A stretch of DNA of 64,000 bases from Muribaculaceae bacterium (GTDB lineage Bacteria > Bacteroidota > Bacteroidia > Bacteroidales > Muribaculaceae), in contig JAFLTY010000007.1 in NCBI GenBank assembly GCA_022509065.1, positions 1 to 64,000 of the forward strand, read 5' to 3'. Positions 29,070-38,921 of this stretch are shown here, piece after piece. The notes under the pieces were generated by a model. It ran no database searches and was not told the origin of the DNA. It saw nothing but the letters and a program-made list of their open reading frames with translations. Numbering within the stretch: the first letter of the stretch is position 1; the number at the start of each line of letters is the position of its first letter. A program made the translations under genes and the position numbers.

Positions 29070-31973
29070 TTATGCTTTAACAGCTTTCTTGGAGCGAGCG
29101 TTGTTGACGTAGTAGGCAACGGGAGTGGCAATCCAGATAGTGGCGAATGTGCCAAGGATTACACCGAATATCATTGCGAATACGAACGAACGGATGGCGT
29201 CTGTACCAAGGAAGAAGATACACAGCAGTACGAGCAGAGTCGATGCCGAGGTCATGATGGTACGGCCGAGTGTTGCGTTGAGCGAACGGTTGATAGTCTC
29301 GCCGAAGGGCTGTTTGGGATACAGACCGACGTTTTCGCGTACACGGTCAAAGACCACCACGGTATCGTTAATCTGATAACCGATAACGGTAAGTATAGCG
29401 GCTATAAACGATTGGTCGATCTCCATGGAGAAGGGCAGGAAGCCCCAGCATATCGAGTAGAAGCCCACAATCGAGAAGGCTGTGAAGGCAACTGCCGACA
29501 AAGCGCCGAGAGAGTAAGCAATGGTTTTGAATCGCAGCAAGATGTAAAGGAACATTGCGATGAGAGCCAATGTAACGGCGATATAAGCGTCGGTACGCAT
29601 GTCGTCGGCCACTGTGGGACCAACTTTTTGCGACGAAACGATGCCGTGGTTTTCGTCACTGGCTTTGAACTGTTCGTATGTGATGTCACCGATATAACCG
29701 TTGTTGCCAAGCACGCGGTACATCTTGGTTACGATTTCATCCTCGACAGCCTGTGCGTCGCCTTCTTCACTTATCTTATAGTTGGTCGACACGCGAATCT
29801 GGTTGGAGCTTTCGATGGTGATGACAGATACTGTAGCATCGGGGAACTCGGGAGCCAACAGACTGCGAACTTCTTCGGTATTGGCCGGTTTGTCGAGCAT
29901 GACAACATAGTTGCGACCACCAGAGAAATCGATACCCTGATTAAGGCTGCGGGTAACGAGCGAGAGTATGAAGATGACGATGAGGGCGATAACAACGACA
30001 CCTGCGGCGCGACGCTGACCAAGGAAGTTAATCTTGGTGTTGCTGAACATTTTGCGCGACAGAGGAGTGGAGAATGTTATCTGGTTCATCACTTTTGTCT
30101 TGCCAATCCAAAGGAAGAACAGACGGCTCAGGTAAACAGCTGTGAAGAACGAGCAGATGATACCGATGATAAGTGTGGTTGCGAAGCCTTGGATAGGACC
30201 GGTACCGAATTTCAAAAGGATGAAACCGGTGATGATAGATGTGATGTTAGAGTCGAAGATTGCCGAGAATGCGTTGGAGTAACCGTCGGACAATGCGGTG
30301 CGGCTGTTCTTGCCCTGGCGCATCTCTTCCTTGGCGCGTTCAAAGATGAGTACGTTGGCGTCGACTGCCATACCCAGTGACAATACGATACCGCAGATAC
30401 CCGACAGTGTGAGTACGGCCTGGAAAGAGGCAAGGATGCCGAAGGTGAAGAACAGGTTGAAGATGAGGCAGAGGTTTGCAATCAGACCGGGGATAACACC
30501 GTAGAAAGCAATCATGAATATCATCAACAGGATGAGAGCCACTACGAACGACACCAGACCGGCGTTGATGGCCTGTTGACCCAGTGACGGACCGATGACC
30601 ATATCGCTGATGATGTGAACGCGTGCTTTCATCTTACCTGCTTTGAGAACGTTGGCAAGGTCTTTGGCTTCGTCGACGGTGAAGTTACCGGTTATTGACG
30701 AACGGCCGCCGGTGATTGCCTCGTTGACGTTGGGAGCCGAATAGACCTGGTCGTCAAGAACGACAGCCACGGCGCGGTTGACATTGGCACCGGTGAGGTC
30801 GGCCCACTGACGGGCGCCTTCGCTGTTCATCTGCATAGATACTTCCTGACCGCCAAAGCCTTTGCTGGCAAAGTCGGCGCGGGCGTTGGTAACAACCTCG
30901 CCGTCCATAGCGGCACCGCCGTTGGTGGTGCGCAAAGCGTAGGCGGCATAGCCCAGTTTGTGTTCGTTACCCTGTTCGTCAGTGAACGTTTCGGGTTTGA
31001 CACCCCAACGCAGAATGAAATCGGTGGGTAATATTGAACGAACAGCTGTCTGGCTCATCAAGGTGTCAACGCGGTGCATGTCGGTGACATTGGGAACGTA
31101 ACCGATAATTACGTAGTTGGGATTGGTGTTCCAGCTGGCAAGCATCGAGCGGTACTGAGCCAAACCGGGTGTTGATTCGGGCAGCGAAGCTACCTGTTGC
31201 AAAGCGCCTTCGATTTCGCTCTTGCGATAGGTGGTGTAGAACTCGAGGGCAGCCTGACGCTGAAGGAGCTCGCGAACGCGTTCGTGGTCTTTGACACCGG
31301 GAAGTTCAAGGAGAATCTGACCGTCCTTGCCTTCGAGCACCTGGATGTTGGGCGAAACGACACCGAACTGGTCGATACGGCTGCGGAGTGTCTGAGTGGC
31401 GCTGGTGTTAACAACGTCGTTAATTTCGTTACGCAGAGCGGAGATGGCCTGGTCGCGGCTCATTCCCGAGGTAACGGGGGTGAACACGACCGAAAGGTCT
31501 GCACCGGGGTTAAGAACCTCGTATTCTTCGATAAATGTGGGAACAAACTGCTCGCTGTTCTTGTCACCGACTTTTGCAATGGTGTTTTCGAGAGCCTGTT
31601 CGAAATTTTTGTCGTCTTTAACTTTCGATGCCTGACGGAGAAGGTCAGCCAAGTCGACCTGCAGGATGACGTTCATACCGCCTTTGAGGTCGAGACCGAG
31701 GTTTACACCCCATTTCTTTACGTCGTTAAGATTCCATCCTAAATAAACGCTTTCCTCGCCCACCGAGTCCATATAGGCCTTGTAGGCATCGTTATAGGCT
31801 TGGTCGGCCGATTTGCCCGTCACGTTGCTCGACGCGAGCTTGGCGTAATTCTCTGCTTCGGTTTCGTAGCTGCTGTTTACAAATGTGAACGACAGATAGA
31901 AAGCGCAGACAAGTACCAGAAGTACGGCAATGATACCGGCCAGGATACTGCCTAATTTTCCTTTGCTTTGCAT
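29070..31973 (-). CDS. secDF: Fused protein-export membrane protein SecDF
   Basis: SecD and SecF assist Sec-dependent export by using the proton gradient. Here both are one 967-residue chain, the usual Bacteroidota arrangement. The SecD half has an N-terminal helix, the VNLGLDLKGGMNVILQVDL motif, the periplasmic P1 domain (RSRIDQFGVVSPNIQVLEG, LLELPGVKDHERV) and helices with GMAVDANVLIFERAKEE. The SecF half starts near residue 640, carries LNQGIDFSGGRNYVV, and repeats the helix set with GYQINDTVVVFDRVREN and SLNATLGRTIMTS. It is the last gene of a co-directional minus-strand run. A TATATTTG -7 box lies upstream on the minus strand at 32133-32126. Confidence 0.98.
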   Translation of the reverse strand: MQSKGKLGSILAGIIAVLLVLVCAFYLSFTFVNSSYETEAENYAKLASSNVTGKSADQAYNDAYKAYMDSVGEESVYLGWNLNDVKKWGVNLGLDLKGGMNVILQVDLADLLRQASKVKDDKNFEQALENTIAKVGDKNSEQFVPTFIEEYEVLNPGADLSVVFTPVTSGMSRDQAISALRNEINDVVNTSATQTLRSRIDQFGVVSPNIQVLEGKDGQILLELPGVKDHERVRELLQRQAALEFYTTYRKSEIEGALQQVASLPESTPGLAQYRSMLASWNTNPNYVIIGYVPNVTDMHRVDTLMSQTAVRSILPTDFILRWGVKPETFTDEQGNEHKLGYAAYALRTTNGGAAMDGEVVTNARADFASKGFGGQEVSMQMNSEGARQWADLTGANVNRAVAVVLDDQVYSAPNVNEAITGGRSSITGNFTVDEAKDLANVLKAGKMKARVHIISDMVIGPSLGQQAINAGLVSFVVALILLMIFMIAFYGVIPGLIANLCLIFNLFFTFGILASFQAVLTLSGICGIVLSLGMAVDANVLIFERAKEEMRQGKNSRTALSDGYSNAFSAIFDSNITSIITGFILLKFGTGPIQGFATTLIIGIICSFFTAVYLSRLFFLWIGKTKVMNQITFSTPLSRKMFSNTKINFLGQRRAAGVVVIALIVIFILSLVTRSLNQGIDFSGGRNYVVMLDKPANTEEVRSLLAPEFPDATVSVITIESSNQIRVSTNYKISEEGDAQAVEDEIVTKMYRVLGNNGYIGDITYEQFKASDENHGIVSSQKVGPTVADDMRTDAYIAVTLALIAMFLYILLRFKTIAYSLGALSAVAFTAFSIVGFYSICWGFLPFSMEIDQSFIAAILTVIGYQINDTVVVFDRVRENVGLYPKQPFGETINRSLNATLGRTIMTSASTLLVLLCIFFLGTDAIRSFVFAMIFGVILGTFATIWIATPVAYYVNNARSKKAVKA

Positions 31974-32125
31974 GTTTTAAAATTATGGTTAAATTGGTTT
32001 ATATAAAATTTCGAAAACAGGTGGATGAAGTGATGTCTCAACCATTGATTGTTATTTTTGTGACAGTCAGTAATTTACCGACAGAACAACACCACACCTT
32101 ACAATAGGGCGTGGGAAATAACGTG

Positions 32126-32133
32126 CAAATATA
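32126..32133 (-). promoter_or_regulatory. Candidate -7 box of secDF
   Basis: Read on the minus strand this is TATATTTG, matching TAnnTTTG; the -33 box is not clear. It would give a secDF leader of about 145 bases. The rest of 31974-32242 shows no gene. Confidence 0.4.
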
Positions 32134-32242
32134 CAATTTTTTTCGTAAACAGCCTCAATTTCCCCCACATTTCACAACATCCTGCTGTCTCCAGGCTGGT
32201 CAGGAGCAGGTTCCTTAAAACCTATCGGACATGGTAAGTCGC

Positions 32243-32289
32243 AAAAAAACCATAGGCTACTCCATTGCTTTTGGGGCAGCCTATGGTTT
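32243..32289 (-). terminator. Terminator after hpf
   Basis: AAACCATAGGCT (32247-32258) pairs with AGCCTATGGTTT (32278-32289), 12 bp. On the minus strand it is followed by a T-run (32249-32243). It separates hpf from secDF. Confidence 0.88.
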
Positions 32290-32392
32290 GATTATGTAAT
32301 CCACATTTTATTTGTCACACATCGTCATGACATGTTCGACATGCTCACAATGTCAGATGTTGATTTAAGTGACGGTGTGTGAACGGAAGGGG

Positions 32393-32707
32393 TTATTCTT
32401 CGTTGAGCGATTTGCCTTTCTGAGATTTTTTCTTTTCGAGCTGACGTTCGATAGCCAGAATGCATGTGTCGACGGCCTCCTCGAAAGTGTCGGCGACTTT
32501 ATTGCTGACCATTTCGTATGAACCCGGCATGGTAACGGCGAGGGTAGCCTCTTTGTTCATTGCTGTCTCGGGTTTTATTACTTTAAGGGTTACTTCGAAT
32601 GTAGCAAGATCGGGATAATGGCGTGCAAGGCGCTCGGCTTTTTTGTTGATAAAGTCAGTGAGACGTTCAGCGATGTCGAAATGCAGTGCTTTGATGTTTA
32701 CTGTCAT
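32393..32707 (-). CDS. hpf: Ribosome hibernation-promoting factor (HPF/RaiA family, short form)
   Basis: This 104-residue protein of the HPF/YfiA family binds the 30S subunit and keeps ribosomes inactive under slow growth. The family features are MTVNIKALHFDIAERLTDFI, a conserved beta strand VTLKVIKPE, and the helix FEEAVDTCILAIERQLEKKK at the end. It lacks the C-terminal dimerisation domain of the long form. The start at 32707 has an unusually good ribosome-binding site for this group. It stands 273 bases after xerC and ends before a T-rich terminator, so it is probably its own transcript; TTTG and TAATATTC elements 18 bases apart upstream could be a weak promoter. Confidence 0.95.
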   Translation of the reverse strand: MTVNIKALHFDIAERLTDFINKKAERLARHYPDLATFEVTLKVIKPETAMNKEATLAVTMPGSYEMVSNKVADTFEEAVDTCILAIERQLEKKKSQKGKSLNEE

Positions 32708-32714
32708 GGCTTTG

Positions 32715-32721
32715 CTCCTTT
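32715..32721 (-). promoter_or_regulatory. Strong Shine-Dalgarno site of hpf
   Basis: On the minus strand AAAGGAG lies 7 bases before the hpf ATG. Most genes here have only weak or A-rich upstream regions, so this site stands out and confirms the start. Confidence 0.7.
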
Positions 32722-32979
32722 CTTTGTTATTGGGTGAATATTAGCGGTAAGAGATTGTCTTCAAACCGAGTTGAAATTTTAAGGCTCCAACAAAATCCAG
32801 CTTGTACTGAGGTTTGTTTATAAGCCAACATTATATATGGGGATATTTAATCCTGTAAATATTTAATTTTCAAGGTGTCAAATGCAGCTATCTGTATTTT
32901 GCGGGGACAGTTTATTGATAACTGTTTAAATTTATCGGTAAATTTACAAAAAAATACTTTATAAATCAAACAACGGTTT

Positions 32980-33906
32980 TCAGTCTTTGGTTTTGTCCTC
33001 GTGTCTTGCACGTGGGTGAGCTTTGTTGTAGCTGTCGTGGAGTTCGGCAACCGAGACGTGGGTGTAAATCTGAGTGGTCGCCAACGATTCGTGACCCAGG
33101 AGTTTACGTACGCTTGTCAGGTCGGCGCCACCGTTCAGCATGTCTGTGGCAAAAGTGTGACGCAGCACGTGCGGCGATCGTTTTGGCGAGGATACATTGC
33201 CGTCCAGTGTGCCGCGCACTATGCGGTAAACTTTGTTGTAATTGACCGGAGTGCCTTCCTCGTCCAATAGAAAAGGGCTACCGGCGACAAAAGGTCGAGG
33301 ACGGATGTCAAGATATTTGGATATGATGTCGCCAAGAGCCGGAGCAAAGGGGATAATTCTTTCTTTATTACGCTTGCCGAGTACTTTCAGCTCGCCACGC
33401 TCGCAGTCCACGCGGTCGTCAGTAAGAGCCACAAGCTCGGATGCGCGCATGCCGCTTTGATAGAGGAGGTTGAGAATAAGGTCGGTAAGCACTCCTTTGT
33501 AGTCGGTTTCGTTACAAGCTTCATTGTCCAGGGTGTCCAGGATATTGTTTATCTCGCCTGCGTCGATGAATTTGGGGAGAGGTTTTTCGCGCCGGTTTAT
33601 TTTTATGGCGGTCACAGGATTTGTTTTGACGCCATGACGTTTTATCATGAAACGATAAAGAGCTCTCACCGAAGAAAGCTTACGCTTTATGGACGATGTT
33701 GACATGCCTTGTTTACCAAGCCAAGCCACCCATGCGCGTGTGTCGTTGGTGGTGACCGTCATTGGGTCGAAATCCTTTAGGTCGGTAACCTGCGGAGCCA
33801 CGAAAGAGCGCCACTGTTCGATGTCGTTGCGATAGGCGGCGACGGTGTGTTCCGAGAAAGCAAGCTCATCGGTGATATAGTTAAAGAAAGCGGACAGTAT
33901 ATCCAT
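32980..33906 (-). CDS. xerC: Tyrosine recombinase, XerC/XerD family
   Basis: This is a site-specific recombinase that probably resolves chromosome dimers at dif. The 308 residues divide into an N-terminal SAM-like DNA-binding domain (about 1-85, EHTVAAYRNDIEQW) and a catalytic domain. The catalytic set is visible: Arg in YQSGMRASELVAL, Lys in VLGKRNKERIIPF, HVLRHTFATDMLNGGADL, LLGHESLATTQIYTHVS with the nucleophile Tyr. There are no neighbouring mobile-element genes, and the context (between porX and hpf) is chromosomal, so a housekeeping XerC is far likelier than a phage integrase. It is 45 bases after porX on the same strand. Confidence 0.93.
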   Translation of the reverse strand: MDILSAFFNYITDELAFSEHTVAAYRNDIEQWRSFVAPQVTDLKDFDPMTVTTNDTRAWVAWLGKQGMSTSSIKRKLSSVRALYRFMIKRHGVKTNPVTAIKINRREKPLPKFIDAGEINNILDTLDNEACNETDYKGVLTDLILNLLYQSGMRASELVALTDDRVDCERGELKVLGKRNKERIIPFAPALGDIISKYLDIRPRPFVAGSPFLLDEEGTPVNYNKVYRIVRGTLDGNVSSPKRSPHVLRHTFATDMLNGGADLTSVRKLLGHESLATTQIYTHVSVAELHDSYNKAHPRARHEDKTKD

Positions 33907-33951
33907 GGTTAGGATAGATAAAGGATTTTGTCGGTGTGTATCAGCCTATGC

Positions 33952-35523
33952 CTAAGGCTTGGGAGTGAGAGTTACCAAAGGAACGAGCATTTCTTCCATC
34001 GAGATGCCTCCGTGTTGCAAGGTGTTGGAATAGTGCTGCACATAATAGTTGTAGTTGTTCGGGTAGGCAAAGAAATCGTGGCCGAACGCGAAAATATAGG
34101 TCGACGATATGTTTGGTGAGGGCAGTCCGTAAGCCGACGGCTGTTTTATTTCGAAAACGCGACGATTGTCATAAGCAAGGTTCTTACCTACTTTATAGCG
34201 TAGATTGGTGTTTGTGTTCTTGTCACCGACCACTTTGATGGGGTTGTTTACCCTTATGGTTCCGTGGTCGGTCGTGAGCACTACCCGGGCACCTGAAGCG
34301 GCAATGCGTCTGAACAACTCGAGAGTGCCGGAATGTTTGAACCACGATTCGGTCAGAGAGCGGTATGCGGCGTCCGACGGTGCGAGTTCGCGTATCATTT
34401 TCATTTCGGTACGCGCGTGACTCAGCATATCTATGAAGTTGAGGACAATTATATTGAGGTCGTTAACCAACAGCTGGTTGAAATCGCGTAGCAGTTTGTC
34501 TCCGGCTACCGAATCATTGATTTTGTTGTACGAGAAACGCCATTTTAGCCTGTAGCGGTTCAGCATGGTCTCGACAAGAGGACTCTCGTTCAGGTTTTTG
34601 CCTTCCTCCGAATCCTCGTCCACCCATAAGTCGGGAAACATCCCGGCAATATCCACAGGCATGAGGCCGGAGAATATCGAGTTACGGGCATATTGTGTCA
34701 CAGTTGGCAGGATGGCTGTATAGAGTTGTTCGTCGAAAGTGAAAAGTTCGGCCAGATGAGGCTGAATTACACGCCATTGATCGAGTCGAAAATTATCTAT
34801 CAGTATGAAAAATGTTTTGCGCCCGTCGCCTAACAAGGGGAAGACAGTATCGGGGAAAATACGAGGCGACATGAGGGGGGTGTCGGGGGCGGCCTCCGAG
34901 CGCGGAATAACAGCGTTCTCGAGCCAGCGAAGGTAGTTGCGGCGTACAAATTTACCAAAGGCCTGATTGGCTTCGTCATGTTGCATCTCGAGCAACTGAT
35001 CCATATTGGTATCGGTGCCGGACAGTTGCAGCTCCCAGTAAACCAATTTGCTGTAAAGTTTATACCAATCGTCAGGAGTCGTAGCGTCGTTTATCTCACT
35101 GCTGAGGTTGGGGAATTCGCGACGGTAGGTATCGGTTGTCTGTTGCGAAACAAGGGCTTCAGAATGCAGATGTTTTTTGAGGGCGAGGAGTATCTGATTG
35201 GGATTGACGGGTTTGATGAGATAGTCGGCTATTTTGTTCCCGACTGCCTGATTCATTATGTTCTCCTCTTCGCTCTTGGTAATCATGATGATGGGAATAT
35301 GCGGAGCGGTCTGCTTGATGAGTTGTAAAGTTTCAAGCCCCGTCAAACCGGGCATATTCTCGTCAAGGATGATAAGGTCGAAGGGTGTTTTCTCGACCAT
35401 ATCGAGAGCGTCGCGGCCGTTGCTGGCCGTGGTTATCCGGTAGCCTTTCTTTTCAAGGAAAAGTATATGGGGTTTTAGGAGATCTATTTCGTCGTCAGTC
35501 CAAAGAATATTGAATTGCTGCAT
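33952..35523 (-). CDS. porX: PorX, response regulator with PglZ/alkaline-phosphatase-like domain
   Basis: PorX regulates type IX secretion, in Porphyromonas as partner of the kinase PorY. The 523-residue protein starts with a receiver domain (1-120): acidic pair D10-D11 in WTDDE, phosphoacceptor Asp54 in IILDENMPG, Thr82 and Lys104. A helical linker follows, then a PglZ/alkaline-phosphatase-like domain (about 200-520) with FILIDNFRLDQW, TVTQYARNSIFSG and TTDHGTIRV as metal-site motifs. It lies 53 bases downstream of porW, which encodes another type IX secretion component. No porY-like kinase is in the window. Confidence 0.95.
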   Translation of the reverse strand: MQQFNILWTDDEIDLLKPHILFLEKKGYRITTASNGRDALDMVEKTPFDLIILDENMPGLTGLETLQLIKQTAPHIPIIMITKSEEENIMNQAVGNKIADYLIKPVNPNQILLALKKHLHSEALVSQQTTDTYRREFPNLSSEINDATTPDDWYKLYSKLVYWELQLSGTDTNMDQLLEMQHDEANQAFGKFVRRNYLRWLENAVIPRSEAAPDTPLMSPRIFPDTVFPLLGDGRKTFFILIDNFRLDQWRVIQPHLAELFTFDEQLYTAILPTVTQYARNSIFSGLMPVDIAGMFPDLWVDEDSEEGKNLNESPLVETMLNRYRLKWRFSYNKINDSVAGDKLLRDFNQLLVNDLNIIVLNFIDMLSHARTEMKMIRELAPSDAAYRSLTESWFKHSGTLELFRRIAASGARVVLTTDHGTIRVNNPIKVVGDKNTNTNLRYKVGKNLAYDNRRVFEIKQPSAYGLPSPNISSTYIFAFGHDFFAYPNNYNYYVQHYSNTLQHGGISMEEMLVPLVTLTPKP

Positions 35524-35576
35524 ACGGTATGGAATTAAGCGGTGAGAGCCCTGATATAGTGGTTTTTATATAGATT

Positions 35577-38500
35577 TTAATCGAAAAGAGGATCATCTCC
35601 TTCGCTGCCCGGGTCGTAATCGGGAGTCTTGACTGGTGCAGGCGTCGGTTTAGCCGGAGTCTCAGTCTTATTTGGTTTGGCCGGAGATTGTTTTGGCTGT
35701 GTTTTTGCAGCCGGAGTGGTTGTTTGATTAGTTGCAGGAGAAGGAGTGGTTACCGAAGGAGTTACCCCGGGCGAAACGGCAGATTTCGGTTGTTCGGAGC
35801 CAATAGATTGGTTTGGAGTAACGTTTTGTTGCGCGTCTGTTGTCGGCGGCTCATCTTCGAGAGTGGCCTTGACGTTTTCAGCCTCGTTGAGGTTTACCTC
35901 GGTTTGTAACAGAGATTCTTCGGCTTCAACAGCCTTTTCGTCTGCGTGGTATTGTTCTTCCTCTTCCTCAATATCACGTAAATCCTCGATGTCTTCGTAC
36001 GGCAATACACCTTCTTGAGCGTCATGGAAGTCCTGTTCCTCAAGGAAGCGGAAATAAGTTTCGAGCGAAGCTCCTGTGCGTAACATCTCGTTGAAGTTAG
36101 CAACGCTGATAACAACCGGACGAACTCCTGCCGGCAGATGGAATGTAGATGATTCGGCCATGACGCGCCTATAGTTGTTAAGTTCGTTCATGTTCTCGAA
36201 CTCTTTGACGGCTATCATTCCCAAAATACCGAAATTCATAAGTTCCAGGTCGAAATCTTTTACGACAAACGAGTTGAAGTTATGTCGGGCGATTTCGTAT
36301 AACAACGCGTTGCGGTCGACTCTGTCGGTGGGGAACACGAAAACGAGAAGTTGTGGACTGGTTTCGTCTAAAGTGAACTTAAGATCCTCGATGTCACCCT
36401 GTATGCTGTCGTTTGACAATGAGATATCCCACAGCATGCCCCGCATATTTCCTCCGGCAAGCCCGGCGCTCAGTTGACGACCTTTGGCCATCCCTTTAAG
36501 CCATTCGGACGCTATAGGGGTGATGTCAGTGTCAGGATAACGCTCAAGCATTTCACGCAAAGTGGCGTTGAATTTTTCCGGATTTTGTTCTGTGGCATAG
36601 GCCAAGGCATCAAGGAACATAAACTTAGGAATCAGAGGCGAAAGCGGATATCGTTCGTTCATTTCCTTATAGCCGGCATGTACCTGTGCGTTATTGTTGT
36701 TGAGGTACGCCTCATAGGTATATTCATATAGACCGTTCTGAACCGCATCCATCTTCTTCAGGTTTTCCAAATAATTGGGATCCTGCATGGCGACACCATA
36801 GTTCGAGTCTGCAAAGTCGGTCAGAATAAGTTTTCGCCAGTAGTCGGCCTCGGTGCGGTTGCCGGTACGTTCCGCCATAAGGTACATATTATAATATACC
36901 TCAAGACGATACGTGTTGTCGGGATAATCGGTAAGCAGTCGGCCGAACTCTTTTCGCGATGCCTCGAAGTCTTCAAGTCTATCCTTGAGAATTACACCCA
37001 TATTGTAAAGGCCATCCTGAATAATCTCGTGAGATGTGGCTTTGTCCTGTTCTGTTACCGGAATTTGTTTTAAGTAATATTCGCGATAATGGGGGTCGTT
37101 CTCGCGCATCTGAGCGTCGGCGTCTATCGGTTCACTGTTTTCATCGTTGCTTTCCGTCTCCTCGGTGTTTTCGCTATCTTCATCGTCACCGCTGTCACCA
37201 AAGTCAAGGGTGTTGAAAGTCGCTTTGTTACGACGACGCCAGTCGTCCTCAAGTTTACGCGAACCCCATCGCCGTTGGAATTCGGTCTTACCTGCGTTAC
37301 GGGTGGCCGTGTTGTAAAAATACCACGAGCCATCGCTGTTAAGTGTGAAAGTATTAGCCTGCGCGGCGTTACCATTGTTTTTCAACCCATTGCCCGCGGC
37401 GCTTTGCTGTGCCAGATATTCGGCTCGCCGAGCTTCTTCCTCCTCTTCTTTTTCTTTCTTTTTAAGGTCTTCGATTATCTTGTCGATGACTTTGAGGCGT
37501 TGTTCCTCGGGCATTTCGGAAAGACGTAGCAGCGAATCCTGAAGGTTGACATTCTGACTATATACAGCAAGTTCGTCAAGCACATCGCTTCGAAGGCGCA
37601 AAGTCTTTATGTCGGGATAATCGTCAGGAAGTTGAGGCACACCTTCCGAGTAGTTAGGCTGTGCCTTTTCATAGTTACGTTTGTCATAATACAAATTTGC
37701 GAGTGCTGTCTGGGCAATTGCTTTTTCGATGCCGTTGCGGGTAGATTTCTTTACGGCCTCTTCATAGCTTTCGATAGCCTGTGCTGTGTCTTTCCGGGAC
37801 AAATACAGGTTGCCGATGGCATAATAAATCTGATCTTCATATTCTTTGTTGCGATCATATCGAGTCATGCGTTTGAGCGCCTTGACCTCGTCCTCGATGT
37901 TTGCGCCCGAAAACACTTCGCTTTGTTTAATGCGGGCATTAAACTTGGTGCGGTATGTGGCGTTTGATGAACCGACCACTTTACCGAAAGCCTGATAAGC
38001 TGCCTGATTACGTCCCAGCGATGCGTTGAGCTGCCCAAGTAGGAACCACAAACGTGTCTTCTGGATACCGGAAGCAAGCGATATAGCCTTTTCGAGATAA
38101 GGTATCGCACGTTCGTTATCGTTCTGATGTATATATAGTTCGGCGTAATCAAGGTTGTAGAGGTAGCGCAGGTCGGAATTTGTGAGTTCATCCTCTTTTA
38201 TGCGCGAAATAATGTTTTCGGCTTCGAAGTTCCAGTCAAGAGCCAAATACGACCTTGCTTGCCATAGTTTGGCCTCGGTAACTGTTGTGGGTAACCAATA
38301 AAATTTACGCGATATATAAAAAAAGGTCGAAGCTGCACCGGGGAAATCGCCATTCATATACTGGCTTCGTCCCATCATCATCCACGCGTTATGCAGGAAC
38401 GGATTGTACTCGTCGCGCTTCATCCACGCCTTGTAATCGGGGTCGTTACTTTTACCTCGTTTTTTCTCGGGCTTTTTTGTGATGGAGCGAAGCTGAATGG

Positions 38501-38855
38501 CTTTCTGAGCTTTCTCAATGGATCGGTCAAAGTTGCCTGAAGGCTGAGGCATTTTTTCGTGAGCACGAGCCTCCACAGGATGCATTAGTAGACGTGCAGT
38601 ATAATCGTCCTCATACCCCTCCTCAAGCTTTTCAAGAGTCTCGTCGTAATGCTTGTCACCGTTGTAATAGATATTGTACCGCGTTATAAAAGCTGTGTAC
38701 TGACGTGCAGCCGCTGTGTTTTTCTTGCGAGCGTTACATGACGGAAGAGCCACGGCAAGAACCGAGGCAATAACCGCCATGACGACAATACGCAATACCT
38801 TGCCAGATTGCCGACGGGACGGCCGGTTGAAATATTTTATGAAAGAGCCGACCAT
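35577..38855 (-). CDS. porW: PorW/SprE, type IX secretion TPR lipoprotein
   Basis: PorW (SprE in gliding Flavobacteria) is a periplasmic lipoprotein needed for type IX secretion. The 1092-residue protein has a basic N-terminal extension, a hydrophobic signal and lipobox ALPSC (Cys40), followed by the family hallmark FITRYNIYYNGDKHYDETLE. TPR repeats run over about residues 150-450 (AERALPYLEKA-type helices such as NERAIPYLEKAISLASG), with further repeats around 620-800 after an acidic linker. A Pro/Thr/Ala-rich low-complexity region (about 1010-1080) ends in DPLFD. The gene precedes porX by 53 bases, suggesting joint expression of a structural and a regulatory component. Confidence 0.93.
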   Translation of the reverse strand: MVGSFIKYFNRPSRRQSGKVLRIVVMAVIASVLAVALPSCNARKKNTAAARQYTAFITRYNIYYNGDKHYDETLEKLEEGYEDDYTARLLMHPVEARAHEKMPQPSGNFDRSIEKAQKAIQLRSITKKPEKKRGKSNDPDYKAWMKRDEYNPFLHNAWMMMGRSQYMNGDFPGAASTFFYISRKFYWLPTTVTEAKLWQARSYLALDWNFEAENIISRIKEDELTNSDLRYLYNLDYAELYIHQNDNERAIPYLEKAISLASGIQKTRLWFLLGQLNASLGRNQAAYQAFGKVVGSSNATYRTKFNARIKQSEVFSGANIEDEVKALKRMTRYDRNKEYEDQIYYAIGNLYLSRKDTAQAIESYEEAVKKSTRNGIEKAIAQTALANLYYDKRNYEKAQPNYSEGVPQLPDDYPDIKTLRLRSDVLDELAVYSQNVNLQDSLLRLSEMPEEQRLKVIDKIIEDLKKKEKEEEEEARRAEYLAQQSAAGNGLKNNGNAAQANTFTLNSDGSWYFYNTATRNAGKTEFQRRWGSRKLEDDWRRRNKATFNTLDFGDSGDDEDSENTEETESNDENSEPIDADAQMRENDPHYREYYLKQIPVTEQDKATSHEIIQDGLYNMGVILKDRLEDFEASRKEFGRLLTDYPDNTYRLEVYYNMYLMAERTGNRTEADYWRKLILTDFADSNYGVAMQDPNYLENLKKMDAVQNGLYEYTYEAYLNNNNAQVHAGYKEMNERYPLSPLIPKFMFLDALAYATEQNPEKFNATLREMLERYPDTDITPIASEWLKGMAKGRQLSAGLAGGNMRGMLWDISLSNDSIQGDIEDLKFTLDETSPQLLVFVFPTDRVDRNALLYEIARHNFNSFVVKDFDLELMNFGILGMIAVKEFENMNELNNYRRVMAESSTFHLPAGVRPVVISVANFNEMLRTGASLETYFRFLEEQDFHDAQEGVLPYEDIEDLRDIEEEEEQYHADEKAVEAEESLLQTEVNLNEAENVKATLEDEPPTTDAQQNVTPNQSIGSEQPKSAVSPGVTPSVTTPSPATNQTTTPAAKTQPKQSPAKPNKTETPAKPTPAPVKTPDYDPGSEGDDPLFD

Positions 38856-38896
38856 CTTGTTGTATTATTAACGGCGACCCCTGATTTTTATTGCAC

Positions 38897-38921
38897 CGAA
38901 GGCACCCGTCGGGTGCCTTCG
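38897..38921. repeat. Perfect GC-rich palindrome upstream of porW
   Basis: CGAAGGCACCC (38897-38907), loop GTC, GGGTGCCTTCG (38911-38921) form an 11-bp perfect stem 41 bases before the porW ATG. There is no T-run on either strand, so it may be a leader structure or an extragenic palindrome rather than a terminator. Confidence 0.6.

Noticed and set aside
29061..30380. 439-codon plus-strand open frame opposite secDF
   Set aside because: It is the antisense shadow of the conserved secDF gene, with Cys/His/Glu-rich composition typical of reverse-frame translation and no signal or motif.
32980..33906. Tyrosine recombinase as a sign of an integrated element
   Set aside because: It sits among conserved chromosomal genes without integrase-associated genes or attachment repeats, so it is best read as XerC.
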